DNA of 64,000 bases from NCBI RefSeq assembly GCF_000974685.2, contig NZ_AP018738.1, positions 2,356,001 through 2,420,000 of the forward strand. Reading direction: 5' to 3'. Source of the DNA: Ferriphaselus amnicola. Its GTDB lineage: Bacteria > Pseudomonadota > Gammaproteobacteria > Burkholderiales > Gallionellaceae. The translations under genes were made by a program, and so were the position numbers. The notes beneath the pieces are model-generated. The model was not told where the DNA came from. It worked only from the letters and a program-made list of their open reading frames with translations, and made no database searches. Below, in pieces: positions 30,775-39,888 of this stretch (its first letter is position 1; each line of letters begins with the position of its first letter).

Positions 30775-31500
30775 TTAGATGCCGCGCAACACCACGCAAC
30801 CGCTAGCATCGCAGCGTAAGGCGTAGCCGTGCTCGTCCCAATCCCCGAGCACCCAGCGCTCACAGGTGTGGTCATCGAGATGCAGCACATGACGATACGG
30901 TCGATGGGTATGTCCATGGATCAGGCGCGGATAAGCGTTGGCACGCAATAGCGCGGTGACAGCATCGACATTCACGTCCATGATGGCGAGGCTTTTGGTT
31001 TGCTTCTCACTGCGGCTGCGTGCACGGAGCTGTTCAATGTAAGCTTTACGTTCCGCCAACGGCTGGGCCAAGAATTGTTGCTGCCAAGCTGCACTGTGAA
31101 CGAGTTTGCGGAATTGCTGGTACTCGGTGTCATCAGTGCATAAGGCATCGCCATGACTCAAGAGGGTAGGTTTGCCATAAAGATCGACCAGTACCGGATC
31201 GCTCAGTAAAGTAGCGCCACAAGCAGATGCCAGCGCCTGCCCCATCAGTAGGTCTCGATTGCCGTGTAGCAGATTGATGCTCGTTCCCCGAGCAGATAGC
31301 GCATGTAGGCCGCGCGTGATTTGCTGGTGAAACGGGTCATCAAGATCATCATCGCCCGCCCAGTATTCAAACAAGTCGCCAAGAATATAAAGCGCTTCGG
31401 CGTGGGGAGCGAATTCAATCAGAAAGCGCTCGAATGCCGCCGTGATCTGCGGCTGACTCCGACATAGATGCAGGTCGGAAATGAGTAAGGTGTGAGTCAT
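30775..31500 (-). CDS. lpxH: UDP-2,3-diacylglucosamine diphosphatase
   Basis: LpxH removes UMP from UDP-2,3-diacylglucosamine, forming lipid X in lipid A synthesis at the cytosolic face of the inner membrane. The 241-residue calcineurin-like protein has the metal motifs LLISDLHL, ILGDLFEYWAGDD, LLHGNRDLLMG, LLSHGDALCTDD and IHGHTHRP. It lies in the same direction as the cyclophilin gene upstream; the two genes are commonly adjacent in betaproteobacteria. Confidence 0.96.
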   Translation of the reverse strand: MTHTLLISDLHLCRSQPQITAAFERFLIEFAPHAEALYILGDLFEYWAGDDDLDDPFHQQITRGLHALSARGTSINLLHGNRDLLMGQALASACGATLLSDPVLVDLYGKPTLLSHGDALCTDDTEYQQFRKLVHSAAWQQQFLAQPLAERKAYIEQLRARSRSEKQTKSLAIMDVNVDAVTALLRANAYPRLIHGHTHRPYRHVLHLDDHTCERWVLGDWDEHGYALRCDASGCVVLRGI

Positions 31501-31542
31501 TGACGTAGTGACTGAGTACGAGCTGAGGGCGCTTCCCCAGCC

Positions 31543-31569
31543 CGTCCCTCCCCCGTCGGGAGAGGGACG
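31543..31569 (-). terminator. Strong G+C-rich hairpin between the cyclophilin gene and lpxH
   Basis: CGTCCCTC... pairs with ...GAGGGACG (arms 31543-31553 and 31559-31569). It may terminate or stabilise the upstream mRNA; there is no clear T run. The core CCCTCCCCCGTCGGGAGAGGG also looks like a REP-type repeat. Confidence 0.5.
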
Positions 31570-31579
31570 AAGTAGGTGC

Positions 31580-32167
31580 TTATTGCACTACTTCAGCCTT
31601 AGTGATGATGACGTCTTCCTTAGGCACGTTCTGGTGGAAACCGCTGTTGCCGGTCTTTACCTTGCGGATGGCATCGACCACCTCGGTTCCGTCCACGACT
31701 TTGCCGAACACACAGTAACCCCATCCTTGGGAGTTAGGGGCGGTGTGATTGAGGAAGCTGTTGTTCTTGATATTGATGAAAAACTGCGACGAAGCGGAGT
31801 GTGGCTCGGAAGTGCGCGCCATGGCAATCGTATAAATCTCATTCTTCAGGCCGTTGTCAGCCTCGTTTTTGATGGGCGCATTGGTGGTTTTTTGCTTCAT
31901 GCCGGGCTCAAAACCTCCACCTTGGATCATGAAGTCATCCATCACGCGATGAAACACGGTATTGCTGTAAAAGCCGCTGTTGACGTACTCCAAGAAATTC
32001 TTGACGGTGACGGGGGCTTTCTCGGCATCGAGTTCGAGAGTGATGATGCCGAAGTTAGTATGCAGCTTGACCATGGGGTGTTTTCCTTGAGTTGATGAAT
32101 TGAGTGGGATAGCGACTGCCGAAAGGGACAACAGCGCAAAAAATAGCACAGCGATGATTTTATTCAT
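31580..32167 (-). CDS. Peptidyl-prolyl cis-trans isomerase, cyclophilin type
   Basis: Cyclophilins speed proline isomerisation during protein folding. The catalytic domain has [37 protein letters not shown] and a [12 protein letters not shown] segment. Two starts are possible. The one at 32167 adds a signal peptide ([19 protein letters not shown]) and gives a 195-residue periplasmic protein. The internal ATG at 32074 begins [16 protein letters not shown], the usual cytosolic PpiB start, and has a good AAGGA nine bases upstream. Both forms could be made. The coordinates here are for the longer form. Confidence 0.93.
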   Translation of the reverse strand: MNKIIAVLFFALLSLSAVAIPLNSSTQGKHPMVKLHTNFGIITLELDAEKAPVTVKNFLEYVNSGFYSNTVFHRVMDDFMIQGGGFEPGMKQKTTNAPIKNEADNGLKNEIYTIAMARTSEPHSASSQFFINIKNNSFLNHTAPNSQGWGYCVFGKVVDGTEVVDAIRKVKTGNSGFHQNVPKEDVIITKAEVVQ

Positions 32168-32215
32168 TTGGAATGCTCAGAATGAGTTCACCTAGATAAG
32201 CGCTGCCAAACAGAC

Positions 32216-33382
32216 TCAGACAGCACCCTCATAAAGAATCTGCCAGCGATCACCTTGCTTGATCCAATACTGGCGTTTCTTCATTTTGTTGGCCAGATTG
32301 TTACTGGTGTAGTCCTGCTCGAAGTTCACCACCACCATATTGGTGGTGCCGGGATAAGGGAACACGCTCAGATTATTCACCTCAACTTTGATCCAAGCCT
32401 TACCTGCATTCACTTTACTTTTGTGGCTCGCCCAAGCGGCGTAGTCCATGTCTTCGCTGTAGAAATTGCGGGCGTAGTGCTTAAGGTAGGCATCCGTATC
32501 ACGACTAGACCAGTCGGTGCGCCAATGGTCGATCTCTTTGAGTAGCGCAGCGCGATCAGCTTTGTCCTTGTCGTCCGACCACTCCATCTGATTGGTGATC
32601 ACTACCGGAGTTTTGCCGATTTGCAGCAGCTTGGATAGCTTATTCAGATCATCGTTAGCCAGCACTACACAACCACTGCTAGACAAAGGGGGACGACTGT
32701 AGGTATCGCTGGGGGTACCATGAATCCAGATGCCGTGGCCGCTGCGACCATGTTTGACATCCCACTCGTTGGGGTAGCTCAGCGGGAATGCTCCGCTGCC
32801 ATAGAGATCAGTCAGACTATTTGCCGGCAGGCTATCTTTGACGTAATACACGCCAATCGGGGTACGCTTGTCACCTTCATTCGTTTTGTCAGCACCAAGC
32901 TTGCCGATACTGATATAGAAGTCGGTCACGTAATGTGGCTCGCCATCAATATTCTCAAACACATATAAGGTCGAGCGGCTTGCATCCACGACGAGTGCAT
33001 ACTTCTGACTGGCATCAAGTTGCCAGAGGTACTTGGGAACTGAAGTAATAGGAGCCTGATCTTGATAGCGCCGCAAGCGGGCCTGAGCCTCAGAACGAAG
33101 ATCTTCGATCTTGTCACGCGGGGCATCAGGTACGTTACCAAACCCAGTGATCGGCCTAGCACGCGCCATCAGCAGATCAGCCCTTACCAGTTGCGCCAAG
33201 CGGAAGTTCGGATTGGCCTTAACCAAGGCATCGACTTCCTTAAGCGCCACATCCATACGCCCCTCTTTCAGAGCCAACAGGGTATGGGCAAGCTGCGCCT
33301 CCATGAACTGAGAATCCGCCACGGCGATCGCTGGGACAGCCAGCGACACAGCCATGAGAGTGAGCCAGAGGTACTTCCTCAT
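32216..33382 (-). CDS. Exported L,D-transpeptidase with a C-terminal Cds6/NTF2-like domain
   Basis: L,D-transpeptidases of this fold (YkuD) act on peptidoglycan stem peptides or attach proteins to them; the H. pylori relative Csd6 trims stem peptides and shapes the cell. The 388-residue protein has a signal peptide (~23 residues), a helical/TPR-like region (~25-125), the YkuD domain with GHGIWIHGTPSD and SSSGCVVLANDDL (catalytic cysteine), and from about residue 270 an NTF2-like domain (DHWRTDWSSRDTDAYLKHYA). It starts five bases after the stop of the TPR gene. The pair is a likely operon. The NTF2 module matches those at the left edge. Confidence 0.9.
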   Translation of the reverse strand: MRKYLWLTLMAVSLAVPAIAVADSQFMEAQLAHTLLALKEGRMDVALKEVDALVKANPNFRLAQLVRADLLMARARPITGFGNVPDAPRDKIEDLRSEAQARLRRYQDQAPITSVPKYLWQLDASQKYALVVDASRSTLYVFENIDGEPHYVTDFYISIGKLGADKTNEGDKRTPIGVYYVKDSLPANSLTDLYGSGAFPLSYPNEWDVKHGRSGHGIWIHGTPSDTYSRPPLSSSGCVVLANDDLNKLSKLLQIGKTPVVITNQMEWSDDKDKADRAALLKEIDHWRTDWSSRDTDAYLKHYARNFYSEDMDYAAWASHKSKVNAGKAWIKVEVNNLSVFPYPGTTNMVVVNFEQDYTSNNLANKMKKRQYWIKQGDRWQILYEGAV

Positions 33383-33387
33383 ACGGC

Positions 33388-34329
33388 TTATTTCGACAGT
33401 TCTTCTTGAATCGACCAGCTGCTGCCAGACTTGACCAATAGTAGGGTCTTAGTTCCGGTGGAGTTCAACTTACTCGACTGATAAGTCTGCTTAAAACTAA
33501 CGCTGACATGGGAGTCGTCAATTTTACTTACCTTGGTATTTTCCACGGCAACCTGGATGAACTTAGGCGCAGAGATGCGATCTTCTCGCGTCTTTTCCCA
33601 CACTGAACGCTCTTCACCGCTAGGCGTTTTGAAGTCCTGCGCATAGAACGACAGATACTTCTTCACATCTTGCGCTGACCACGCCGCCGCCCAGTCATTA
33701 ACAACCTTCAGAACAGCCGCATCGGTAGCATCAACCACCGAAGGTTTAGTGGCAGCAGGTTCGGTAGCAGCAACAGTAGATGCCGCTACAGGCGCAGCCT
33801 TGGTTGGCTTAGCAGCCTTAGTACCAAACAACTCACGAATCAACTCAAGCTTGGTCTGAGTCTTAGCGTTGCTACGATCTAGTTGCAGCGCGCGATCATA
33901 GGCCTGACTAGCCATTTTGGCGTAGATGTCTCCCAGATTCTCATGCGCAGTGGCATAGCTCGGATGGGTACGAATGGCCACTTCCAGGGCAACCTTAGCC
34001 TTTTCGTACTGACCCAAACTAGCGTAAAGCACAGCTAGATTGTTGTAGGGCTCGGGCAACTCAGGATAGTCATTGGTCAGCGAAGTGAACACCGCAATCG
34101 CATCATTTGGCTTGTTTTCCTCAACCAGAATCAGCCCCTTCAGGAAGCGAGCTTGTGCATCTTTTGGCTTATTTGCCAGAATTGCATTCACCTTTTCAAG
34201 CGCCTTAGCGTGTTGCCCCTGCTTGAACAGCGCATTCGCATCCTGAAATTCATCAGCTCCGGCAGCAAGGCTTAAACAAAGCAAGATTGCGCCGAGCACT
34301 GTTCGTTGGCTAAATGAATAGGACTTCAT
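33388..34329 (-). CDS. Exported TPR protein with a C-terminal Cds6/NTF2-like domain
   Basis: The product is about 313 residues from the ATG at 34329 (MKSYSF, hydrophobic signal, cleavage after AAGA). TPR repeats cover residues ~25-160 (FKQGQHAKALEKVNAILANK, then EPYNNLAVLYASLGQYEKAK). An alanine-, proline- and threonine-rich linker follows, and the NTF2-like module (VVNDWAAAWSAQDVKKYLSF) closes the protein. It probably works in the periplasm, perhaps as a partner of the L,D-transpeptidase immediately downstream. No enzyme motif is visible. Confidence 0.82.
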   Translation of the reverse strand: MKSYSFSQRTVLGAILLCLSLAAGADEFQDANALFKQGQHAKALEKVNAILANKPKDAQARFLKGLILVEENKPNDAIAVFTSLTNDYPELPEPYNNLAVLYASLGQYEKAKVALEVAIRTHPSYATAHENLGDIYAKMASQAYDRALQLDRSNAKTQTKLELIRELFGTKAAKPTKAAPVAASTVAATEPAATKPSVVDATDAAVLKVVNDWAAAWSAQDVKKYLSFYAQDFKTPSGEERSVWEKTREDRISAPKFIQVAVENTKVSKIDDSHVSVSFKQTYQSSKLNSTGTKTLLLVKSGSSWSIQEELSK

Positions 34330-34483
34330 AATGTCGTAGTCTTCCAAATTAAATGGTTAAAATCGTAGGAATTAAGATCGTAAAGTACGAATTATTCTTA
34401 CTTATCTTTACGCGCCCTGAACTATAAATATTTTCGCCTGAATTTACCATCTTTTTGAAAGCCCTAGCGACGCTTTTTCTGGC

Positions 34484-36271
34484 TTAGTGCCTCTTCTTGG
34501 GCGGAAGCAGGTCAGTGATGGTGCCCACTGCCATTTCAGCCGCAAAGTTAAAGGTTTCAGACAATGTCGGATGCGGATGTATGGTCAAACCGATGTCCTC
34601 CATGTCAGCACCCATTTCCAGTGCCAGCACCGCTTCAGCGATCAACTCACCTGCATTCACGCCAACAATCGCTGCACCAAGGAGGCGACGCGTGGTCGGG
34701 TCTAGCAGCACCTTAGTTGAACCTTCTTCGCGCCCCACCGACAGCGCACGGCCACTGGCCGCCCACGGGAATGAAGCTTTTTCATAGGCGATACCTTGCG
34801 CTTTAGCCTGCGTTTCGGTCAGCCCCATCCATGCCACTTCAGGATCGGTGTAAGCGACTGATGGGATGGTCAGCGGTTCGAAGAATGCCTTGTGTCCGGC
34901 GATATTCTCCGCCGCAACCTTGCCTTCATGCACCGCCTTGTGCGCCAGCATCGGGTCGCCGACGATGTCACCGATCGCGAAGATGTGCGGCACATTGGTG
35001 CGTTGTTGCTTGTCTACGGGGATGAATCCGCGCTCATTGACGACCAGCCCAGCCGCTTCGGCAGCGATCTCGCGACCATTCGGGCGACGCCCAACAGCCA
35101 TCAACACGCAGTCATAAAGTTGCGATTCAGCAGGCGCTTGTTCGCCTTCAAAGGTGACGCGCAAACCTTCCGGCAGCGCTTCGATCTTGGTCACTTTGGT
35201 TTTGAGATAGATCGCTTCGTAGCGTTTGGCAATGCGAGTGTGCAGCGGCTTGACCATGTCCTTGTCCGCGCCCGGCATCAATTGATCCATCAGCTCAACC
35301 ACGGAGATCTTCGCACCCAGTGCGTCGTACACCGTCGCCATTTCCAGCCCGATGATGCCGCCGCCGATCACCAGCATGCGCTTCGGCACATCCTTCAGTG
35401 CCAGCGCCCCAGTAGAGTCAATGATGCGCGAATCCTCATACGGGAAGCCGGGAATACGCGCCACGCTGGAGCCAGCGGCAACGATGGCGTTATCGAAAGA
35501 AACGGTCTTCACACCTTCGGCAGTCACCACCTCCAGCATGTTCGACGACACAAACTTCGCCGCGCCTTGCACCACCTGTACTTTGCGCTGCTTTGCCAGT
35601 TGCTTCAACCCGCCAGTCAGCTTGTTGATGACACTCTCCTTCCAGCCGCGAATCTTGTCGATGTCGATCTGCGGCTTGCCAAAGGTCACACCGTGATGGC
35701 CGACCTCGTCCGCCTCACTAATCACCTTTGCGACATGCAGCAGCGCCTTGGACGGAATGCAACCAACGTTCAAGCACACACCACCAAGACTGGCGTGCTT
35801 TTCAATCAACACGACTTGCTTGCCAAGGTCAGCAGCGCGAAAGGCTGCGGTGTAACCGCCGGGGCCAGCGCCCAGCACCACCACTTCGGCGTGAATGTCA
35901 CCTTTAATAAAGGACTGAGGAATGAGAGCCGAGGACTGAGTGTCAGGTGCTGAAGGCTGAGAATTTTGGACTGGTGGCTGCGGCGCAGTGGGAGCAACAG
36001 CATTTGATGCAGCACTCAGCGCTTGCTCCTCAGCACTTTCCAACAGCAAGATCACCGAACCTTCGCCGACCTTGTCGCCAACCTTGACCTTCAACTCCCG
36101 CACCACGCCAGCGGTGGGCGTCGGCACATCCATCGTCGCCTTGTCGGTTTCGACAGTAATAAGCGACTGCTCGGCCTCGACCGTGTCGCCCGCCTTGACG
36201 AATACTTCGATGATGGCGACATCCTTGAAATTACCGATGTCGGGGACTTTGATTTCGATGACTTGACTCAT
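34484..36271 (-). CDS. lpdA: Dihydrolipoyl dehydrogenase with an N-terminal lipoyl domain (E3)
   Basis: E3 reoxidises dihydrolipoamide in pyruvate or 2-oxoglutarate dehydrogenase complexes. Of its 595 residues the first ~80 form a lipoyl domain with [10 protein letters not shown] (lipoyl lysine near 44). A proline- and alanine-rich linker follows, and then the flavoprotein: [20 protein letters not shown], the redox pair in [17 protein letters not shown], the NAD motif [12 protein letters not shown], and the C-terminal HPHPTLSE catalytic pair. In many betaproteobacteria this type closes an aceE-aceF-lpd operon, but here the upstream neighbour is proA, so the complex's other subunits must lie elsewhere. 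Confidence 0.95.
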   Translation of the reverse strand: MSQVIEIKVPDIGNFKDVAIIEVFVKAGDTVEAEQSLITVETDKATMDVPTPTAGVVRELKVKVGDKVGEGSVILLLESAEEQALSAASNAVAPTAPQPPVQNSQPSAPDTQSSALIPQSFIKGDIHAEVVVLGAGPGGYTAAFRAADLGKQVVLIEKHASLGGVCLNVGCIPSKALLHVAKVISEADEVGHHGVTFGKPQIDIDKIRGWKESVINKLTGGLKQLAKQRKVQVVQGAAKFVSSNMLEVVTAEGVKTVSFDNAIVAAGSSVARIPGFPYEDSRIIDSTGALALKDVPKRMLVIGGGIIGLEMATVYDALGAKISVVELMDQLMPGADKDMVKPLHTRIAKRYEAIYLKTKVTKIEALPEGLRVTFEGEQAPAESQLYDCVLMAVGRRPNGREIAAEAAGLVVNERGFIPVDKQQRTNVPHIFAIGDIVGDPMLAHKAVHEGKVAAENIAGHKAFFEPLTIPSVAYTDPEVAWMGLTETQAKAQGIAYEKASFPWAASGRALSVGREEGSTKVLLDPTTRRLLGAAIVGVNAGELIAEAVLALEMGADMEDIGLTIHPHPTLSETFNFAAEMAVGTITDLLPPKKRH

Positions 36272-36279
36272 GGTGTTCC

Positions 36280-37539
36280 TTATTTACGAATTTGCCCGCT
36301 GCCGAGCACGATGTATTTCTGTGAAGTTAAACCTTCCAATCCGACTGGGCCCCGTGCGTGGATCTTGTCGGTGGAGATGCCAATCTCCGCGCCTAGGCCG
36401 TATTCGAATCCGTCGGCGAAGCGCGTCGAGGCGTTCACCATCACGCTAGACGAATCCACCTCGCGCAGGAAGCGCATCGCCTTCGTATAGTTCTCGGTGA
36501 CGATGCTATCGGTATGCTGTGAGCTGTAGGTATTGATGTGATCTATCGCCGCATCCAGATCGCCCACTACGCGCACGCTCAGGATCGGCGCTAGGTATTC
36601 AGTGCGCCAGTCTTCTTCGGTAGCGACAGTCATCTGCGGCACAATGGCCAGCGCAGCTGCGTCGCCACGCAACTCCACACCTTTATCCAGATAGATTTTA
36701 CACAGCGGCGGCAGCACTTCGGCGGCGACGGCGGCGTTCACCAGCAACGTCTCCATCGCGTTGCACACGCCGTAGCGGTGGGTCTTGGCGTTGTCGGCAA
36801 TGGTGATCGCCTTGGCGAGATCAGCCTGATCGTCGATGTAAACGTGGCAGATGCCGTCCAGATGCTTGATGACCGGCACCTTGGCGTCACTGGAAATACG
36901 CGCAATCAAGCTCTTGCCGCCGCGTGGCACGATCACGTCCACATAGTCCTTCATGGTGATGAGCTCGCCCACGGCTGCGCGGTCGGTGGTGTTGACCACT
37001 TGCACGGCGGTCTCCGGCAGACGGGCTGCGCGCAGGCCTGCTTGCACGCAGGCGGCGATGGCCTGATTGGAGTGGATAGCTTCCGAGCCGCCGCGCAGGA
37101 TGGCGGCGTTGCCCGATTTCAGGCACAGCCCGGCCGCATCCGCCGTCACGTTGGGGCGCGATTCATAGATGATGCCGATCACGCCCAGCGGCACACGCAT
37201 CTTGCCGACCTGAATGCCGGATGGGCGATAGCTCATGTCGGATATCTCACCCACCGGGTCAGCCAGAGACGCAATCTGGCGCAGCCCTTCGGCCATGCCG
37301 TCGATCACCTTGTCATTCAAGATCAGACGATCAATAGAGGCCTCGTCTAGCCCATTGCTACGAGCGGCGGCAACATCCTTAGCGTTGGCTTCCTGTAAAG
37401 CGGCTCGACTATCCAACAGCGCTTGCGCCATCGCTTCCAGCGCACAGTTCTTGGTAGCCGTATCCGCTTGCGCAACTAGGCGCGAAGCAGCGCGAGCCTG
37501 CTGCCCGACCTGCTGCATGTATGCCTTGACGTTTTCCAT
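36280..37539 (-). CDS. proA: Glutamate-5-semialdehyde dehydrogenase (gamma-glutamyl phosphate reductase)
   Basis: ProA reduces gamma-glutamyl phosphate in proline synthesis. The product is about 419 residues from the ATG at 37539; a TTG five codons upstream is less likely. It has [28 protein letters not shown]-like [29 protein letters not shown], and [11 protein letters not shown] with the catalytic cysteine. It lies in the same direction as lpdA with a short gap and is divergent from trpC. Confidence 0.96.
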   Translation of the reverse strand: MENVKAYMQQVGQQARAASRLVAQADTATKNCALEAMAQALLDSRAALQEANAKDVAAARSNGLDEASIDRLILNDKVIDGMAEGLRQIASLADPVGEISDMSYRPSGIQVGKMRVPLGVIGIIYESRPNVTADAAGLCLKSGNAAILRGGSEAIHSNQAIAACVQAGLRAARLPETAVQVVNTTDRAAVGELITMKDYVDVIVPRGGKSLIARISSDAKVPVIKHLDGICHVYIDDQADLAKAITIADNAKTHRYGVCNAMETLLVNAAVAAEVLPPLCKIYLDKGVELRGDAAALAIVPQMTVATEEDWRTEYLAPILSVRVVGDLDAAIDHINTYSSQHTDSIVTENYTKAMRFLREVDSSSVMVNASTRFADGFEYGLGAEIGISTDKIHARGPVGLEGLTSQKYIVLGSGQIRK

Positions 37540-37562
37540 ATCAGTTCGATTCAAACGAGGTG

Positions 37563-37597
37563 GCGCATTTTACCGCAAGCGGGATGGTAAAATGCGC
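37563..37597. promoter_or_regulatory. Palindrome carrying divergent -10 boxes for proA and trpC
   Basis: GCGCATTTTACC (37563-37574) and GGTAAAATGCGC (37586-37597) are perfect inverted repeats around an 11-base centre. Each strand therefore reads TAAAATGCGC, the form of -10 plus discriminator seen before tRNA-Val, pointing towards proA (left) and trpC (right). It could be two divergent promoters, an operator, or both. Confidence 0.5.
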
Positions 37598-37615
37598 GCC
37601 ATTGTGATTTCACCT

Positions 37616-37644
37616 ATGGATTCCCGCTTGCGTGGGAATGACAA
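37616..37644 (+). repeat. REP-type repeat just before trpC
   Basis: ATGGATTCCCGC TTGC GTGGGAATGAC is the widespread hairpin repeat whose translations read DSRLRGND or IPTQAGIH. Stem ATTCCCGC/GTGGGAAT. It ends three bases before the trpC start and would provide the GGGAA that lies in the ribosome-binding position. Confidence 0.7.
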
Positions 37645-37646
37645 GC

Positions 37647-38444
37647 ATGTCCGACATACTTAAAAAGATCCTCGCGGTAAAAGCTGAAGAAGTCGCAGCG
37701 GCACGCGCCCGTAAACCATTGGCACAAGTACGCGCCGAAACCGAGCAAGCACTGCCCACGCGCGATTTCGTCGGAAGCATCCGCGCCAAGATCGCCGCTG
37801 GGCAGCCCGCCGTCATTGCCGAAATCAAAAAGGCCAGCCCCAGCAAGGGCGTAATCCGCGCCGACTTCCGCCCCGCCGAGATCGCTGCCAGCTATGCGCA
37901 ACATGGCGCGGCGTGTCTTTCGGTACTGACCGACGAGCAATTCTTTCAGGGCTCAGCCGAATACTTGAAGCAAGCGCGTGCTGCCTGCGCCCTTCCCGTG
38001 CTGCGCAAGGATTTCATGGTGGACGAATATCAGATTTGGGAAGCGCGCGCGATGGACGCGGATGCCATCCTGCTGATTGCTGCCGCGCTGACGCTAGCGC
38101 AGATGCAAGCCTTCGAGACGCTAGCGCATTCGTTAGGTCTGGCGGTGCTGGTAGAAGTGCATGACGGCGACGAGCTCACCGCTGCGCTGCAATTACAAAC
38201 CCCACTGATCGGCATCAACAATCGCAATCTGCGCACCTTTGACGTGACCTTGCAAACAACGCTGGGTCTGCTTGAGCGCATTCCTGAAGGTCGTATCGTG
38301 GTGACTGAAAGCGGCATCTTCACATCAGACGATGTGGCTTTGATGCGCAGAAACAAGGTTCACACTTTCCTTGTTGGCGAAGCATTCATGCGAGCAGACA
38401 ACCCGGGGGAAATGCTGGAGCTGGTATTTGACCCGACCGAGTAG
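37647..38444 (+). CDS. trpC: Indole-3-glycerol phosphate synthase
   Basis: TrpC closes the indole ring in tryptophan synthesis. The product is about 265 residues from [19 protein letters not shown], the family's normal start; codons before it belong to the REP repeat. It shows the TIM-barrel motifs [60 protein letters not shown] and [12 protein letters not shown]. It is not next to trpE, trpD or trpG in this window, so the trp genes are split in this genome. Confidence 0.96.
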   Translation: MSDILKKILAVKAEEVAAARARKPLAQVRAETEQALPTRDFVGSIRAKIAAGQPAVIAEIKKASPSKGVIRADFRPAEIAASYAQHGAACLSVLTDEQFFQGSAEYLKQARAACALPVLRKDFMVDEYQIWEARAMDADAILLIAAALTLAQMQAFETLAHSLGLAVLVEVHDGDELTAALQLQTPLIGINNRNLRTFDVTLQTTLGLLERIPEGRIVVTESGIFTSDDVALMRRNKVHTFLVGEAFMRADNPGEMLELVFDPTE

Positions 38445-38493
38445 GCCACTCCAATTACTAACAAAACGATTAAAGCCAACCCCATATATCGCA

Positions 38494-38531
38494 TTGTTGT
38501 AGAAATACAGCCTGTTGCATTTCTACAACAA
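38494..38531. terminator. 13-bp inverted repeat after trpC
   Basis: TTGTTGTAGAAAT (38494-38506) and ATTTCTACAACAA (38519-38531) are exact inverted repeats with a 12-base loop. It may end trpC transcripts or bind a regulator of the porin gene; the A/T-rich stem and lack of a T run argue against a strong terminator. Confidence 0.45.
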
Positions 38532-38555
38532 ATCTTCCTAATCAATAAAAATTCT

Positions 38556-38585
38556 TTGCACACCCCCCCGCGCATTGGGCAGAAT
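38556..38585 (+). promoter_or_regulatory. Probable porin promoter
   Basis: TTGCAC (38556-38561) and CAGAAT (38580-38585) are 18 bases apart, with GCGCC after the -10. The transcript would begin near 38592, inside or just before the inverted repeat at 38596. Confidence 0.5.
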
Positions 38586-38595
38586 GCGCCATCTT

Positions 38596-38617
38596 CTAGA
38601 AATGAAGCAGTTTCTAG
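38596..38617. promoter_or_regulatory. Inverted repeat at the porin transcription start
   Basis: CTAGAAA (38596-38602) and TTTCTAG (38611-38617) flank an 8-base centre, at the predicted start of the porin mRNA. It could be an operator or a 5' mRNA hairpin. Confidence 0.4.
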
Positions 38618-38652
38618 GGGGATGCTAACCAATATTTCATAAGGAGTAACAC

Positions 38653-39729
38653 ATGAAGAAGAGCCTAATTTCCTTGGCAGTTGCAGCCGCTGTTGCAGCT
38701 CCAGTTGCAGCATTCGCTGACAGCAACGTAGTTGTTTACGGCGTAGCTAACGTTTCCGCCGATTCCGTCAATAACGGCGCCGTAGTCAATGGCGTAACCA
38801 AGGCCAAGATCTCCAGCAACACCTCCCGCTTGGGTTTCAAGGGTAACGAAGATCTGGGTGACGGTCTGTCGGCTATCTGGCAAGTCGAGTCGCTGATCAG
38901 CATCGATGGCAACACATCCGCTGGTAACGTGACTAGTACCTTTGCCTCTCGCAACACCTTCGCTGGCCTGTCGAGCACTAGCTTGGGTACTGTGATTATG
39001 GGTAAGCATGACACACCCTACAAAATCGCAACTCGTGCATATGACGTGTTCGGTGATGGTATCGCTGACAATCGCGCCTTGATGGGTACAGCAGGTGGTG
39101 CAAGTTTCGATGGCCGTCAAGCCAACGTTATCGCTTACATCAGCCCAGTCATGGCCGGCTTCACCGGTATCGCTGGTTTCGTTCAACTGAGCGAAAGCCC
39201 TGCTGTCGCCAAGGGCAATGCCTTCTCTTTGGCAGGTATGTATAAGGGCACCGACCTGCCCCTGACTGCCTCCCTGTCCTATGAAGAACACATCTTGGAC
39301 TTTGCCCTCGGTGCCGGCGCAAAGGAAACCGCCATCAAGGCTGGTGCTTCGTACGCAATCGATGCTCTGACTGTTGCTGCCGTGTATGAACAGACCCAGG
39401 ATAATTTCCTTGCTGGTGCGGATCAATTCGGCCACAAGTCTGTATATGCTTCGGCCAAGTATGCAATCGGTGCAGGTGCAATCAAGGCTGCTTACACTCA
39501 AGTAGGCGCACAAAAGACCGTAGCTAACTCCGGTGCAAAACAATGGACCTTGGGCTATGACCACGGCCTGAGCAAGCGCACCACTGTTTATGGCTTGTAC
39601 ACCAAGCTAAATAACAATGCAGGCGCTGTTTATGGCCTGTTCGCTGGCGAAACAGGCGGTGTAGCTTCTTCAGGCGGTGCAAATTCCGCTCCTTCTGCAT
39701 TCTCGTTGGGCGTGAAGCACTCGTTCTAA
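38653..39729 (+). CDS. Outer-membrane porin (gram-negative porin family)
   Basis: The 358-residue protein has a signal peptide (MKKSLISLAVAAAVAAPVAAFA) followed by alternating beta strands. It opens with NVVVYGVANVSADSV, then SRLGFKGNEDLGDGLSAIWQ, typical of betaproteobacterial trimeric porins, and ends with a phenylalanine (VKHSF), the signal for outer-membrane assembly. AAGGAG stands eight bases before the ATG. Codon use is strongly biased (CTG, GGT, GCA), as in a highly expressed gene. It stands alone with its own promoter and terminator. Which solutes it passes cannot be read. Confidence 0.93.
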   Translation: MKKSLISLAVAAAVAAPVAAFADSNVVVYGVANVSADSVNNGAVVNGVTKAKISSNTSRLGFKGNEDLGDGLSAIWQVESLISIDGNTSAGNVTSTFASRNTFAGLSSTSLGTVIMGKHDTPYKIATRAYDVFGDGIADNRALMGTAGGASFDGRQANVIAYISPVMAGFTGIAGFVQLSESPAVAKGNAFSLAGMYKGTDLPLTASLSYEEHILDFALGAGAKETAIKAGASYAIDALTVAAVYEQTQDNFLAGADQFGHKSVYASAKYAIGAGAIKAAYTQVGAQKTVANSGAKQWTLGYDHGLSKRTTVYGLYTKLNNNAGAVYGLFAGETGGVASSGGANSAPSAFSLGVKHSF

Positions 39730-39804
39730 TTTGATGCCATACTCCACGGGTATGGTGGTTGAGTTCTGCTAGTCAGCCACTCTTCCGCAATCAAGTTTGA
39801 CATT

Positions 39805-39828
39805 AACGGACACCTTCGGGTGTCCGTT
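39805..39828 (+). terminator. Porin terminator
   Basis: AACGGACACC, a TTCG loop and GGTGTCCGTT form a strong stem followed by ATCATTTG. Confidence 0.8.
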
Positions 39829-39888
39829 ATCATTTGACCCGCTTATTCTCTTCCATTACATTGTGCCCTTCGCTGCGAGGGAGCACAC

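Noticed and set aside
34892-35953. Long plus-strand frame opposite lpdA
   Set aside because: It is a shadow of the lpdA coding sequence, with no ribosome binding site and no family likeness. The same holds for 27631-28395 opposite the carbamoyltransferase gene and 31508-32095 opposite the cyclophilin gene.
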